From Streptomyces cinnamoneus (GTDB taxonomy: Bacteria; Actinomycetota; Actinomycetes; Streptomycetales; Streptomycetaceae): a stretch of DNA of 61,992 nt. Shown piece by piece: positions 53,977-61,916 of the stretch. Each line of letters starts with the position of its first letter. Within the stretch, counting starts at the first letter, position 1. The notes beneath the pieces were generated by a model that searched no databases, had not been told where the DNA came from, and saw nothing but the letters and a program-made list of their open reading frames with translations. The stretch covers positions 1 to 61,992 of the forward strand of contig NZ_BMVB01000028.1 of assembly GCF_014650495.1 (NCBI RefSeq), written 5' to 3'. A program made the position numbers and the translations under genes.

Positions 53977-54343
53977 GGGGATGATCGGTTTCGACAGCGG
54001 ATGTCGAAGCAGGGGAAGCGTGTCGAGGAAGCGGCAATGATCTCGTAAACCATATGTCGCAACCAATAATCGCCAACACCAAGCGCGATTCCTTCGCCCT
54101 CGCTGCCTAAGTAGCGACTTGCGAAGTGTCAGCCCGGGGCTGTTCCCGACCCGGATCCTGGCATCAGCTAGGGAACTAAACCACTAGGCCCGGCCACGGG
54201 GCCTGGTGGGAAATCAAACAGTGGCTGAGCCCGTCGGAGACTTGTTCGCGTGATCTCCGGGGCCGAGAAAATCGCAGCGAACTGCACACGGAGAAGCCCT
54301 GATTCTGCACCGTTGGACGCGGGTTCGATTCCCGCCATCTCCA
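53977..54343 (+). ncRNA. ssrA: tmRNA (SsrA)
   Basis: The 5' end GGGGATG pairs with the 3' CATCTCC as the acceptor stem. The 5' GATCGGTTTCGAC and the 3' T-arm GGTTCGATTCCCGCC are the tRNA-like hallmarks. CCA is not encoded (the genome reads CGG after the discriminator A), so it must be added. The resume codon GCC is at 54072. The encoded tag is ANTKRDSFALAA followed by TAA (54108-54110), ending in the ALAA degron. It rescues stalled ribosomes together with SmpB. 367 bases, a normal length. Confidence 0.95.
54072..54110 (+). other. tmRNA tag-peptide reading frame
   Basis: Thirteen codons, GCC AAC ACC AAG CGC GAT TCC through GCT GCC TAA. The encoded tag has 12 residues, ANTKRDSFALAA. From memory, the S. 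coelicolor tag is longer (ANTKRDSSQQAFALAA); four residues in the middle are missing here while the start and the degron end are kept. Confidence 0.85.
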
Positions 54344-54349
54344 CGGGCA

Positions 54350-54396
54350 GACGGGCGGACTGCGCTCGCAACGAGCGCGAGCACAGTCCGCCCGTC
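54350..54396 (+). terminator. ssrA terminator
   Basis: GACGGGCGGACTG / CAGTCCGCCCGTC form a perfect 13-bp stem, with an inner CGCTCG / CGAGCG stem, 6 bases after the tmRNA 3' end. Confidence 0.85.
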
Positions 54397-54443
54397 CCAT
54401 TTCTGGGGGCATGACCCCCAGGCCCCCTCATCCCATGTGAGGC

Positions 54444-54475
54444 GAAGGCCCCACCGCCCCGGCGGTGGGGCCTTC
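54444..54475. terminator. Second strong hairpin downstream of ssrA
   Basis: GAAGGCCCCACCGCC / GGCGGTGGGGCCTTC is a perfect 15-bp stem with a two-base loop, 48 bases beyond the first terminator. It probably insulates the next gene from tmRNA transcription. Confidence 0.75.
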
Positions 54476-54587
54476 GTCGTATCCGTACGCGTCGTGCCCG
54501 TCGCATCCGTCCCCTTCCGGCCCGTCCGGCGGGCAACCGATGGGCCGGGGGCGGCCTCTTACAGAGCGACCTAGGGGGGGTGGCCGG

Positions 54588-55814
54588 GTGCACTGGACAC
54601 GGACAGCGGTCGTCGTCGTGGCAGGGACGGGTGCGGTGTGGGCGGGCGGAGCCCCGTCCGCCGTCGCGGACGGCCCCGGCGACGGCTCCCACGAGGTGCA
54701 CCTGCTGGTCAACGGGGCTTTCGGCAACCGCCCCGGAGAGCTGATCGACATCGAGGTGCAGGGCGTGCGCGACCGCGGCGCCGTCACCGTCACCTCGCCC
54801 GTCTTCCGCCACCGGGTGCGCCTCACCCCGGACGGGCCGGGCGGGCGGGCCCACCACGCGCGGCCGGCCGTCGCCATGACCGTCAGGCCCGGCACGTATC
54901 CCCTGACCGTCCACGCCGGCGGCCGGGTCGTCGCCGAGGACCGGGTGGAGGTGCGGGCCCCGCGGCCGGCCGAGTTCCGGGCCGGCGCCCCCGACGACGT
55001 GCTGCGGCCGGGGGAGCGGGTCGGGCTCTCCTTCGACGATCTGCGGCCCGGGGCGACCGGCGACGTCTTCACCGCCGCCTCCCCGGCCTTCCGGTCGAAG
55101 GTCCGGCTCACCCACGACCCGGCGGGCTCGCACTGGAACAACCCCCGGATGTTCACCGCGCTCGTCGCCCTGCCGCCGGACGTCAAGGACGGCACCTACA
55201 AGGTCACCCTCACCGCCTCCGACGGCCGGCCGGTGCAGGAGCGGCCGCTCGTGGTGCGCGCCGCCCGGCCCGGCGACAGCGACTACGTCGGCAGGGTGCG
55301 CGGTCCGGCCTTCTTCGCCGGGCAGGGCCGCCCCGAGGCGGCCCGCGCGCACGGCCACAAGGTCGCGGCCGGCGGGAAGGTCAACGTCCTGTGGCGGGAC
55401 TCCTCGCCCGACCCGGGGGAGGAAGAGCGGCTCACCGCGACCTCCCCGGCCTTCGAGCGGCCCGTGCCGCTCCGGCGCGACGTCAGCAAGGCGGGCGACG
55501 GCGACGCCCCGCGCTACTACGGGCCCGCACGGGTCCGGTCCGGGCTCGCGGCCGGGCGATATCCCGTCACGGTGATCAGCCACCACGGGCGGGTGAAGCG
55601 GACGGCCCACCTCGTCGTCACCGGCACCGCCACCGCGTCCTCCGCGTCCTCCAGATCCTCTTCGGCGCCCTCCACGTCACCGGTCTCCTCGGCGTCCGGC
55701 GGCCCGGACCGCACGATGCTGATCGCGGCCGGCGGCGCGGGGCTCGCAGCGGCCACGGCCGCCGCCGCGGCGACGGCGGCAGTGCTGCGCCGCCGGGCCC
55801 GCCGCAACGGCTGA
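54588..55814 (+). CDS. Secreted membrane-anchored protein with three tandem beta-sandwich repeats
   Basis: 408 residues from GTG 54588, preceded by a run of seven G. The signal peptide ends near ADG (about residue 28). Three repeats of about 95 residues follow. Each has a charged start (GELIDIEVQGV, GERVGLSFDDL, GGKVNVLWRDS), a central T-S-P-A/V-F element (TVTSPVFRHRVRL, TAASPAFRSKVRL, TATSPAFERPVPL) and an end with G-T/R-Y-x-V/L-T. The C terminus is a Ser-rich linker, one membrane helix and RRRARRNG. No LPXTG or LAXTG motif. Extracellular, probably adhesion-like or wall-exposed; no characterised family recognised. Confidence 0.82.
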   Translation: MHWTRTAVVVVAGTGAVWAGGAPSAVADGPGDGSHEVHLLVNGAFGNRPGELIDIEVQGVRDRGAVTVTSPVFRHRVRLTPDGPGGRAHHARPAVAMTVRPGTYPLTVHAGGRVVAEDRVEVRAPRPAEFRAGAPDDVLRPGERVGLSFDDLRPGATGDVFTAASPAFRSKVRLTHDPAGSHWNNPRMFTALVALPPDVKDGTYKVTLTASDGRPVQERPLVVRAARPGDSDYVGRVRGPAFFAGQGRPEAARAHGHKVAAGGKVNVLWRDSSPDPGEEERLTATSPAFERPVPLRRDVSKAGDGDAPRYYGPARVRSGLAAGRYPVTVISHHGRVKRTAHLVVTGTATASSASSRSSSAPSTSPVSSASGGPDRTMLIAAGGAGLAAATAAAAATAAVLRRRARRNG

Positions 55815-55830
55815 GCGACAGCAGGGAGGG

Positions 55831-55983
55831 TCACCGCGCCGCGTCGGCGGAGGCGGCCGTTCGCTTGTTGAGCCAGCCGAAGAAGGCGGCGAAGACGGCG
55901 GCCAGGGCCGCGCCGACGGCGACCATGGCCGCGGCGGAGAAGCGGCGGATCAGTCCGCCGGCGGGCGTGAAGACCTGCAGCAT
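55831..55983 (-). CDS. Possible 50-residue membrane peptide
   Basis: ATG 55983 to TGA 55831. One strong membrane helix (MVAVGAALAAVFAAFFGWL) is followed by a polar tail KRTAASADAAR. It fills the gap between the repeat protein and the divergent LysR gene and has normal GC bias. No ribosome-binding site is visible, so translation is doubtful; it could equally be a chance reading frame. Confidence 0.4.
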   Translation of the reverse strand: MLQVFTPAGGLIRRFSAAAMVAVGAALAAVFAAFFGWLNKRTAASADAAR

Positions 55984-56046
55984 CAGGATGGACGCCGCCC
56001 TGGACGCCGCCGTCCGACCGCACCGCCGTGCTGTTGACTGCCGTCC

Positions 56047-57009
56047 ATGCCCCACGACATGGACCCGCGCCTGCTGCGCGCCTTCGCCGCCGTCGCCGAG
56101 GAACTGCACTTCACCCGGGCGGCAATGCGGCTCTACGTCGCACAGCAGGCCCTCAGCCGTGACATACGCCGGCTCGAACAGCGCCTGGGCGCCGAGCTGT
56201 TCGTCCGGACGACCCGCAAGGTGACCCTCACGGCGGAGGGCGCACGGCTGCTGCCGTACGTGCGGCGGGTGCTCGCCGCCCACGACGAACTGGCGGCGGC
56301 CTGCGCGGGCGGCGACCGGCCGCTGCTCGTGGACGTCGGCGGCGGACCCGTGACCACCGGCCGCCGCGTCCTTGCGGCGGCCCGCCGCGCGGCACCCGAC
56401 GTGGAGCTCGTCTCCCGCGGCCACAGCGGCCTCACGGGGGCCGCCGCCGCCCTCGCCGAGGGGCGCCTCGACGTCTCCTTCGGCCGCCTCGACGGCGTCC
56501 CGGCCGGCCTGCGCGCGGGCCTGTGCCACCAGCCCGTACGGCTGGAGCGGATGGCCGTCCTCCTGCGGGACGACCATCCGCTGGCCGCCCGCGCGGAGGT
56601 GCCGCTGGCCGCGCTGCGCGGCGAGACGCTGTACGCGGCCGCCGGGAACCCCGCCACCGCGGAGTGGACGGACCTGGCCGAGCGGCTCTTCGAGGGGCGG
56701 GGCATCGCCGTCGCCGAGCCGTTCCCGGAGATCGAGGGCGAGGAGGAGTTCGTCCGGGTCGTGCGCAAACGGGGCTGGTCGGTGCTGGCGAGCGAGGAGT
56801 TCGTCTCCGTGCCCGGCATGGTGCTGCGCCCGCTGACCGGCCCGGTGCCGCTGTCGCCGGTGGCGATGGTGTGGCGCCGCGGCCTGCACCACCCCGGACT
56901 GGACGCGCTGCGGACCGCGGCGCGTGCGCTGGCGGCCGCCCGCGGCTGGCTGGAGCGGCCGGCGGGGGCGTGGCTGCCGGCGGGGGACGCGGCACTGATG
57001 GGGTGCTGA
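56047..57009 (+). CDS. LysR family transcriptional regulator
   Basis: 320 residues (ATG 56059 is a possible later start). N-terminal winged HTH at about 5-65: LLRAFAAVAEELHFTRAAMR, QQALSRDIRRLEQRLGAELF and LTAEGARLLPYV. The effector domain (about 92-300) is a type-2 periplasmic-binding fold. LysR proteins usually control a divergent neighbour and themselves; here the only divergent candidate is the doubtful 50-residue membrane peptide. No ligand can be inferred. Confidence 0.9.
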   Translation: MPHDMDPRLLRAFAAVAEELHFTRAAMRLYVAQQALSRDIRRLEQRLGAELFVRTTRKVTLTAEGARLLPYVRRVLAAHDELAAACAGGDRPLLVDVGGGPVTTGRRVLAAARRAAPDVELVSRGHSGLTGAAAALAEGRLDVSFGRLDGVPAGLRAGLCHQPVRLERMAVLLRDDHPLAARAEVPLAALRGETLYAAAGNPATAEWTDLAERLFEGRGIAVAEPFPEIEGEEEFVRVVRKRGWSVLASEEFVSVPGMVLRPLTGPVPLSPVAMVWRRGLHHPGLDALRTAARALAAARGWLERPAGAWLPAGDAALMGC

Positions 57010-57136
57010 GGAACGGCCGCCGCGGGCCCGGCACTGGTTCCTTGGGGGCACCTTGGCCGTGTGGGACTTCCGGGCTCCCGGCCGGGCGGGCACCCTGGGC
57101 CGGGGGGAGCCACACCGACGGGAAAGGTGCACGCGC

Positions 57137-57721
57137 ATGGCAGCGGCCTCCTACGATCTGCGGTTCGACTCCGGGCGGCTCTGCCTCGACCTGGTCGCCA
57201 CCGCCGAACCGGCCGAACGGCTCGACGGGCCCCGGCGGTTACGGGCCTGGCTGACAGGGGCCGGGCTCGTGCCCCCGGGCACGCCGCTCGACGCCGTCGA
57301 CACCGGCTGGCTCGGCCGCTTCCAGGCCGCCCGCGACCTGCTGCACCGCGTCGTCCACGCCGAGGTCGCCGGCCGCGCCGCCGACCCCGACCTGGAGCGG
57401 CTCAACGCCCTCGCCGCCACCGCCCCGCCCGCCCCACGGGCCGTCCGGGGCACCGACGGCCGGCTGGTGCGCAGCCTCGCCGGCCCGCCCGACTGCGGGG
57501 AGCTGCTCGGGCAGATCGCCCGCGACGCGGTGGACCTGCTGACCGACCCCGTCGCCCGCGGCCGGCTGCGCCAGTGCGAGGGCGAGAGCTGCTCGCTCGT
57601 CTACCTCGACACCTCGCGGGGCCGCCGCCGGCGCTGGTGCTCCAGCGAGGTGTGCGGCAACCGCGAGCGCGTGGCCCGCCATCGCCGGCGCACCGTGGGC
57701 GGGCAGGCGCTGAAGGGCTGA
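57137..57721 (+). CDS. CGNR zinc-finger regulator with a TTA codon
   Basis: 194 residues from ATG 57137 (AAAGG about 11 bases upstream). The N-terminal ABATE-like domain begins YDLRFDSGRLCLDLVAT. The C-terminal CGNR zinc finger reads RQCEGESCSLVYLDTSRGR, then CSSEVCGNRERVARHRRR, with four Cys. Such proteins are thought to be transcription regulators. Codon 35 (57239-57241) is TTA, the rare leucine codon read only by the bldA tRNA in Streptomyces, so translation may be tied to development. It is the only in-frame TTA I noticed in the window. Confidence 0.88.
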   Translation: MAAASYDLRFDSGRLCLDLVATAEPAERLDGPRRLRAWLTGAGLVPPGTPLDAVDTGWLGRFQAARDLLHRVVHAEVAGRAADPDLERLNALAATAPPAPRAVRGTDGRLVRSLAGPPDCGELLGQIARDAVDLLTDPVARGRLRQCEGESCSLVYLDTSRGRRRRWCSSEVCGNRERVARHRRRTVGGQALKG

Positions 57722-57824
57722 TCCGCCCGGCGGTGAACGCCGCGCCCGCCGCATCCGTACCCCCGCCCGTAGCCCCGGAGCACCGGGACCGGATCGATCC
57801 GCGCTATCGACCCAGGGGGAAGGC

Positions 57825-58364
57825 GTGCGCAAGGATGCCGTCGTGGCGGACAGGACGAGCGGGGACGAGGACCTGATGCGGTCGCTCTACGCGGAGCACG
57901 CCGGTCCGCTGCTCGCCTTCGTCCTCCGCCTGGTGGCGGGCGACCGCCAGCGCGCGGAGGACGTCGTCCAGGAGACGCTGCTGCGCGCCTGGCGCAACGC
58001 CGACCGGCTGCGCGGCAGCGCCGGTTCCGTACGGCCCTGGCTGGTGACGGTCGCCCGGCGCATCGTCATCGACAACCACCGCAGCCGGCAGGCCCGGCCC
58101 CCCGAGGTCGACCCGGGGCCGCTGGAGATGCTGCCCGCCGCGGACGAGATCGACCGGGCGCTGCGCCTGATGACCATCTCCGACGCGCTGGGCGACCTCT
58201 CCGATGCCCACCGGGAGGCGCTGATCGAGACCTACTTCAAAGGACGTACGGTGAACGAGGCGGCCGCGGAGCTGGGCGTGCCGGCCGGGACCGTCCGGTC
58301 CCGCGTCTTCTACGCGCTGCGCTCCCTGAAGCTCTCGCTCGAAGAACGAGGAGTGACGGCATGA
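57825..58364 (+). CDS. sigU: ECF sigma factor, SigU-like
   Basis: 179 residues from GTG 57825 with AGGGGGAAGG before it. Sigma region 2 (about 20-85: LYAEHAGPLLAFVLRLVAGD, AEDVVQETLLRAWRNA, RPWLVTVARRIVIDNHRS) and region 4 (about 118-172: ISDALGDLSDAHREALIETY, NEAAAELGVPAGTVRSRVFY) are complete. The ATGA overlap with the anti-sigma gene (58361-58364) couples them. The sigU name is based on remembered synteny with S. coelicolor and is tentative. Confidence 0.85.
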   Translation: MRKDAVVADRTSGDEDLMRSLYAEHAGPLLAFVLRLVAGDRQRAEDVVQETLLRAWRNADRLRGSAGSVRPWLVTVARRIVIDNHRSRQARPPEVDPGPLEMLPAADEIDRALRLMTISDALGDLSDAHREALIETYFKGRTVNEAAAELGVPAGTVRSRVFYALRSLKLSLEERGVTA

Positions 58365-59089
58365 ACCGGCCGGCACCGGACCAGGAGCACACCGCCGTCG
58401 GCGCGTACGCGCTCGGTGCCCTCGACGACGCCGACGCCGCCCGTTTCGAGGAGCACCTCGCCGGCTGCGCCCGCTGCGCGGCCGAGCTCGACGACCTCAT
58501 GGGACTGCCCCCGCTCCTCGACGAGCTCAAGGAGTCGGCGCCGGACCCGGCCTCCCTCTCCCCGCGGCCCGAGCTGCTGGACCGGCTGCTCGACGACGTC
58601 ACCGTCACGCGCCGGGCGCAGCGCAGCCGCAGGCTCTGGCTGGTGGCCGCCGCCGTCGCGCTGATCGTCGCCGGGCCGCTGGTGGGCGCCGCCCTCACCG
58701 CACAGGACGACCCCGGCCACAGCAGTGTGAGCGCCGCCAAGGAGATGTACGAGGACGGGGAGAAGAAGGGGACGGTGGACCCGGTCACCAAGGTCGACGC
58801 GACGGTGTCCCTGCAGAGCAAGCCCTGGGGCACGCACGTCGCCCTGCGACTGGCCCACGTCAAAGGCCCGCTGACCTGCGATCTCGTGGCCGTCGGCAGG
58901 GACGGCCGGGAGCAGACGGTCACCACGTGGGCGGTCCCGGCGGCCGGCTACGGGCTGGCGGACGCCGCCACCGCCTGGGCCAGGGAGCCGCTGTACACGC
59001 ACGGCGGCGCGGCCTTCGACCGGAGCGACATCGCCCGGTTCGAGGTCCGCACGCTCGACGGCGAGCGGCTCGCGACGGTCCCCCTGTGA
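58361..59089 (+). CDS. Transmembrane anti-sigma factor with ZAS zinc finger
   Basis: 242 residues, start overlapping the sigma-factor stop. The cytoplasmic zinc-binding anti-sigma motif H-x3-C-x2-C is visible as EHLAGCARCAAEL (H32, C36, C39). A linker, one membrane helix (about 92-113, LWLVAAAVALIVAGPLVGA) and an extracellular domain of about 130 residues follow. The outer domain has the anti-sigma-K-like beta-strand pattern (VSLQSKPWGTHVALRLAHV). It should hold the SigU-like factor at the membrane until an envelope signal releases it. Confidence 0.92.
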   Translation: MNRPAPDQEHTAVGAYALGALDDADAARFEEHLAGCARCAAELDDLMGLPPLLDELKESAPDPASLSPRPELLDRLLDDVTVTRRAQRSRRLWLVAAAVALIVAGPLVGAALTAQDDPGHSSVSAAKEMYEDGEKKGTVDPVTKVDATVSLQSKPWGTHVALRLAHVKGPLTCDLVAVGRDGREQTVTTWAVPAAGYGLADAATAWAREPLYTHGGAAFDRSDIARFEVRTLDGERLATVPL

Positions 59090-59215
59090 CGCCCCGCGGG
59101 CGATCCGTCAACAGGTGACACTCGTGGCAAACCCCTCATGTCCTGACAGGTGCGCTCAGTACCCCTGTTCGCGTACGGTTGACGGCTGCCCTACGCACAG
59201 CAGAAGGGGGCCTGG

Positions 59216-61552
59216 GTGGCCGCGCAGAACGCCACAGACGCGCAGGTGGCGACAGGACCGGCGACGGAGTCCGACGGGGTCCGCGACCGCGAGATCGGTG
59301 CCGAACAGCACCATCTGGACCGGGTGTACCGGCGTCTTGAGGAGAAGATCCACGAGGCCGAGTTCCTCATGGACGACGCCGCCAAGCGCGGCCAGGTCGG
59401 TACGCCCGGCGCACTGGCCGAGCGGGACGCCCAGGTGTTCCGCGCCGGGGTGCACCTCAACCGGCTGAACAACGAGTTCGAGGACTTCCTCTTCGGCCGC
59501 ATCGACCTGCTCCTGGGCAAGGACGGCAAGAAGGGGCCCGACGGCGCCTACACCTCCGTCGAGCCCGCCGACGACGCGGTGCGCGACGACCGCGCCGAGA
59601 TCGCCGAGACGCTGCACATCGGCCGCATCGGCGTGCTCGACGCCGACTACTCCCCGCTCGTCATCGACTGGCGGGCGCCGGCCGCCGCGCCGTTCTACCG
59701 CGCGACCCCGGTCGCGCCCGGCCGGGTCGTCCGCCGCCGCGTCATCCGCTCCAAGGGCCGCCGCGTCCTCGGCGTCGAGGACGACCTGCTGCGCCCGGAG
59801 CTGGTCACCACGCTGGACGGGGCCGCGCTCCCCGTCGTCGGCGACGGCGCGCTGATGGCCGCCCTCGGCCAGGCCCGCAGCCACACGATGCGCGACATCG
59901 TCTCCTCCATCCAGGCCGAGCAGGACCTGGTCATCCGGGCCCCCGCCGCCTCCGTCACCGAGGTCGAGGGCGGCCCGGGCACCGGCAAGACGGCCGTGGC
60001 CCTGCACCGCGCCGCCTACCTCCTCTACCAGGACCGCCGGCGCTACGCGGGCGGCATCCTCGTCGTCTCGCCGACGCCGCTGCTCGTCGCCTACACCGAG
60101 GGTGTGCTGCCCTCGCTCGGCGAGGAGGGCCAGGTCGCCATCCGTGCGGTCGGCAACCTGGTGGACGGTGCCGAGGCCGACACCTACGACGAGCCGGCCG
60201 TTGCCCGCATAAAGGGCTCCTCCCGCATGCTCAAGGTGCTCCGCAAGGCGGTGCGCGGAGCGCTGGAGGTGCCGGTGGCCGGCGCGGAGGTGCCCGAGCG
60301 GCTGCGCGTGGTCGCCTTCGGCGCCCGCGTCGAGCTGGAGGCCGAGGAGCTGCGCCGCATCCGCAACGCCGCCCTCGGCGGCACCGCGCCCGTCAACCTG
60401 CTGCGGCCCCGCGCCCGCCGCCTGATCCTCGACGCCCTGTGGTCCAGGGCCGGCGGTCCCAAGCGCTACACCGACCCCGAGCTCGCCGCCGAGGCCCGCT
60501 CGGCGTTCGACGAGGACATCACCACCGAGGACTCCTTCCTCTCCTTCCTCGACGCCTGGTGGCCCGAGCTCACCCCGCGCCGGGTGCTGGCCTGCCTGGC
60601 CGACGAGAAGCGGCTGGGCCGTTGGTCGCGCCGGGTGCTCAACCCCCGCGAAGTGCGCCAGCTGGCCCGCTCGCTGCGCCGCCTGGACGTCGCCGGCCGG
60701 GGCCCGCTGTCGGTGCACGACGTGGCGCTGCTGGACGAGCTGGAGACGCTGCTGGGCGTTCCGTTCCGGCCCAAGCAGCCGCGCGAGCTCGATCCGCTCG
60801 ACCAGCTCACCGGGCTGGAGGAGCTGATGCCCCAGCGGTCGGAGTCGCGCCGCGAGCGTGCCGAGCGGCTGGCCCTGGAGCGCCGCGACTACGCGCACGT
60901 CATCGTCGACGAGGCACAGGACCTGACGCCCATGCAGTGGCGGATGGTCGGCCGCCGCGGCCGCCACGCCACGTGGACGATCGTCGGCGACCCGGCCCAG
61001 TCCTCCTGGTCGGACCCCGACGAGGCCGGCGCCGCCCGGGACGAGGCACTGGGCACCCGCCCGCGCCGCCGCTTCCAGCTGACCGTCAACTACCGCAACC
61101 CCGCCGAGATCGCCGAGCTGGCGGCGAAGGTACTGGCCCTGGCGATGCCGGGCATGGAGTCGCCGCGTGCGGTGCGCTCCACCGGCGTCGTGCCCCGCTT
61201 CACCGTGGCGGGCGACGACCTGGGCGCGGCCGTGCGGGCGGAGGCGCTGCACCTGCTGGCCGACGTCGACGGCACGGTCGGCGTGGTCGTCCCCATGGGC
61301 CGCCGCGCGGAGGCCCGCGAGTGGCTGGCGGGGCTGAGCGGTCGTGTGGTGGTGCTGGGCAGCCTGGAGGCGAAGGGGCTGGAGTACGACGCGACGGTCG
61401 TGGTCTCGCCCGCCGAGATCGCCGACGAGTCCCCGGCCGGCCTGCGCGTGCTCTACGTGGCCCTCACCCGTGCCACACAGCGGCTGACGGTGCTCTCGGG
61501 CGAGCGGGACGACCCGGACGCGTACGGGGTGCCGGACCTGCTGCGGGACTGA
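59216..61552 (+). CDS. helD: HelD-type RNA polymerase recycling ATPase (UvrD/Rep-like)
   Basis: 778 residues from GTG 59216 with AAGGGGG upstream. An N-terminal coiled-coil arm (about 20-90; HHLDRVYRRLEEKIHEAEFL) is followed by superfamily-1 helicase-like motor domains. Walker A VEGGPGTGKTAVALHRAAYL (near 250-270), Walker B IVDEAQDLTPMQWRM, QLTVNYRNPAEI and LYVALTRATQRLTVL are complete. Actinobacterial HelD proteins remove stalled RNA polymerase from DNA; the HelR subgroup also displaces rifamycins. I could not find a rifamycin-associated promoter element upstream, so HelD rather than HelR is favoured. Confidence 0.9.
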   Translation: MAAQNATDAQVATGPATESDGVRDREIGAEQHHLDRVYRRLEEKIHEAEFLMDDAAKRGQVGTPGALAERDAQVFRAGVHLNRLNNEFEDFLFGRIDLLLGKDGKKGPDGAYTSVEPADDAVRDDRAEIAETLHIGRIGVLDADYSPLVIDWRAPAAAPFYRATPVAPGRVVRRRVIRSKGRRVLGVEDDLLRPELVTTLDGAALPVVGDGALMAALGQARSHTMRDIVSSIQAEQDLVIRAPAASVTEVEGGPGTGKTAVALHRAAYLLYQDRRRYAGGILVVSPTPLLVAYTEGVLPSLGEEGQVAIRAVGNLVDGAEADTYDEPAVARIKGSSRMLKVLRKAVRGALEVPVAGAEVPERLRVVAFGARVELEAEELRRIRNAALGGTAPVNLLRPRARRLILDALWSRAGGPKRYTDPELAAEARSAFDEDITTEDSFLSFLDAWWPELTPRRVLACLADEKRLGRWSRRVLNPREVRQLARSLRRLDVAGRGPLSVHDVALLDELETLLGVPFRPKQPRELDPLDQLTGLEELMPQRSESRRERAERLALERRDYAHVIVDEAQDLTPMQWRMVGRRGRHATWTIVGDPAQSSWSDPDEAGAARDEALGTRPRRRFQLTVNYRNPAEIAELAAKVLALAMPGMESPRAVRSTGVVPRFTVAGDDLGAAVRAEALHLLADVDGTVGVVVPMGRRAEAREWLAGLSGRVVVLGSLEAKGLEYDATVVVSPAEIADESPAGLRVLYVALTRATQRLTVLSGERDDPDAYGVPDLLRD

Positions 61553-61916
61553 CGGCTGCGCCGTTCAGACGTTCCCCAAGCGGAACGCGCCCTACCGGAA
61601 TGACTTCCGGGACCGGTTTGTTAGCCTGGGTACGGCACCGGCTCGATCCAAGCCCCCGGGCCCAACCTTAGTCGCTTCGAGCGACCACTTGCCGCGAGGC
61701 GAGCATGGCGGGTCGGTGCCACCTCGATGTCCTGACGGGCGTCCTTCCTGACCGGAAGGGCGCCCGTCGGCATTTGGTCCTCTCGTGTTCCGGAAGATTT
61801 CTTCCGGAATGAGGGCTTGGTTACCTCCTACTCGCCGGTAGGTGGGACCATCGGATGTCTCGCGTCTCCGTGACGCGCGCCACGAGCGAAACAAGCGAAA
61901 GCAGAGGAAAGCGGCC
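61553..61916 (+). promoter_or_regulatory. Structured non-coding region upstream of the malic enzyme gene
   Basis: 364 bases without a credible gene. Contents: AATGAC (61599-61604) and TAGCCT (61622-61627) with a 17-base spacer as a candidate promoter; hairpin GTCGCTTCGAGCGAC (61671-61685); a 15-bp stem (61734-61768); hairpin TTCCGGAAG / CTTCCGGAA (61788-61809); then the ribosome-binding site AGAGGAAA just before ATG 61917. No known riboswitch consensus recognised. Confidence 0.55.
61634..61768 (+). ncRNA. Candidate small RNA or attenuated leader
   Basis: A start about seven bases after TAGCCT and an end at the 15-bp stem GACGGGCGTCCTTCC / GGAAGGGCGCCCGTC (61734-61768) would give an RNA of about 135 nucleotides with an internal hairpin at 61671-61685. 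Equally, the stem could be the helD terminator, or an attenuator in the malic enzyme leader. Confidence 0.35.

Noticed and set aside
53977..54475. tmRNA 3' end as an integration site for a mobile element
   Set aside because: No integrase, no repeat of the ssrA 3' end and no phage-like genes downstream; normal core genes follow.
59100..59215. Rifamycin-associated promoter element upstream of helD
   Set aside because: I looked for the conserved inverted repeat described for rifampicin-inducible helR genes and could not recognise it.
61686..61733. T-box-like GGTGCCACC sequence in the malic enzyme leader
   Set aside because: The T-box core and specifier stem are not present, and malic enzyme is not a T-box target.
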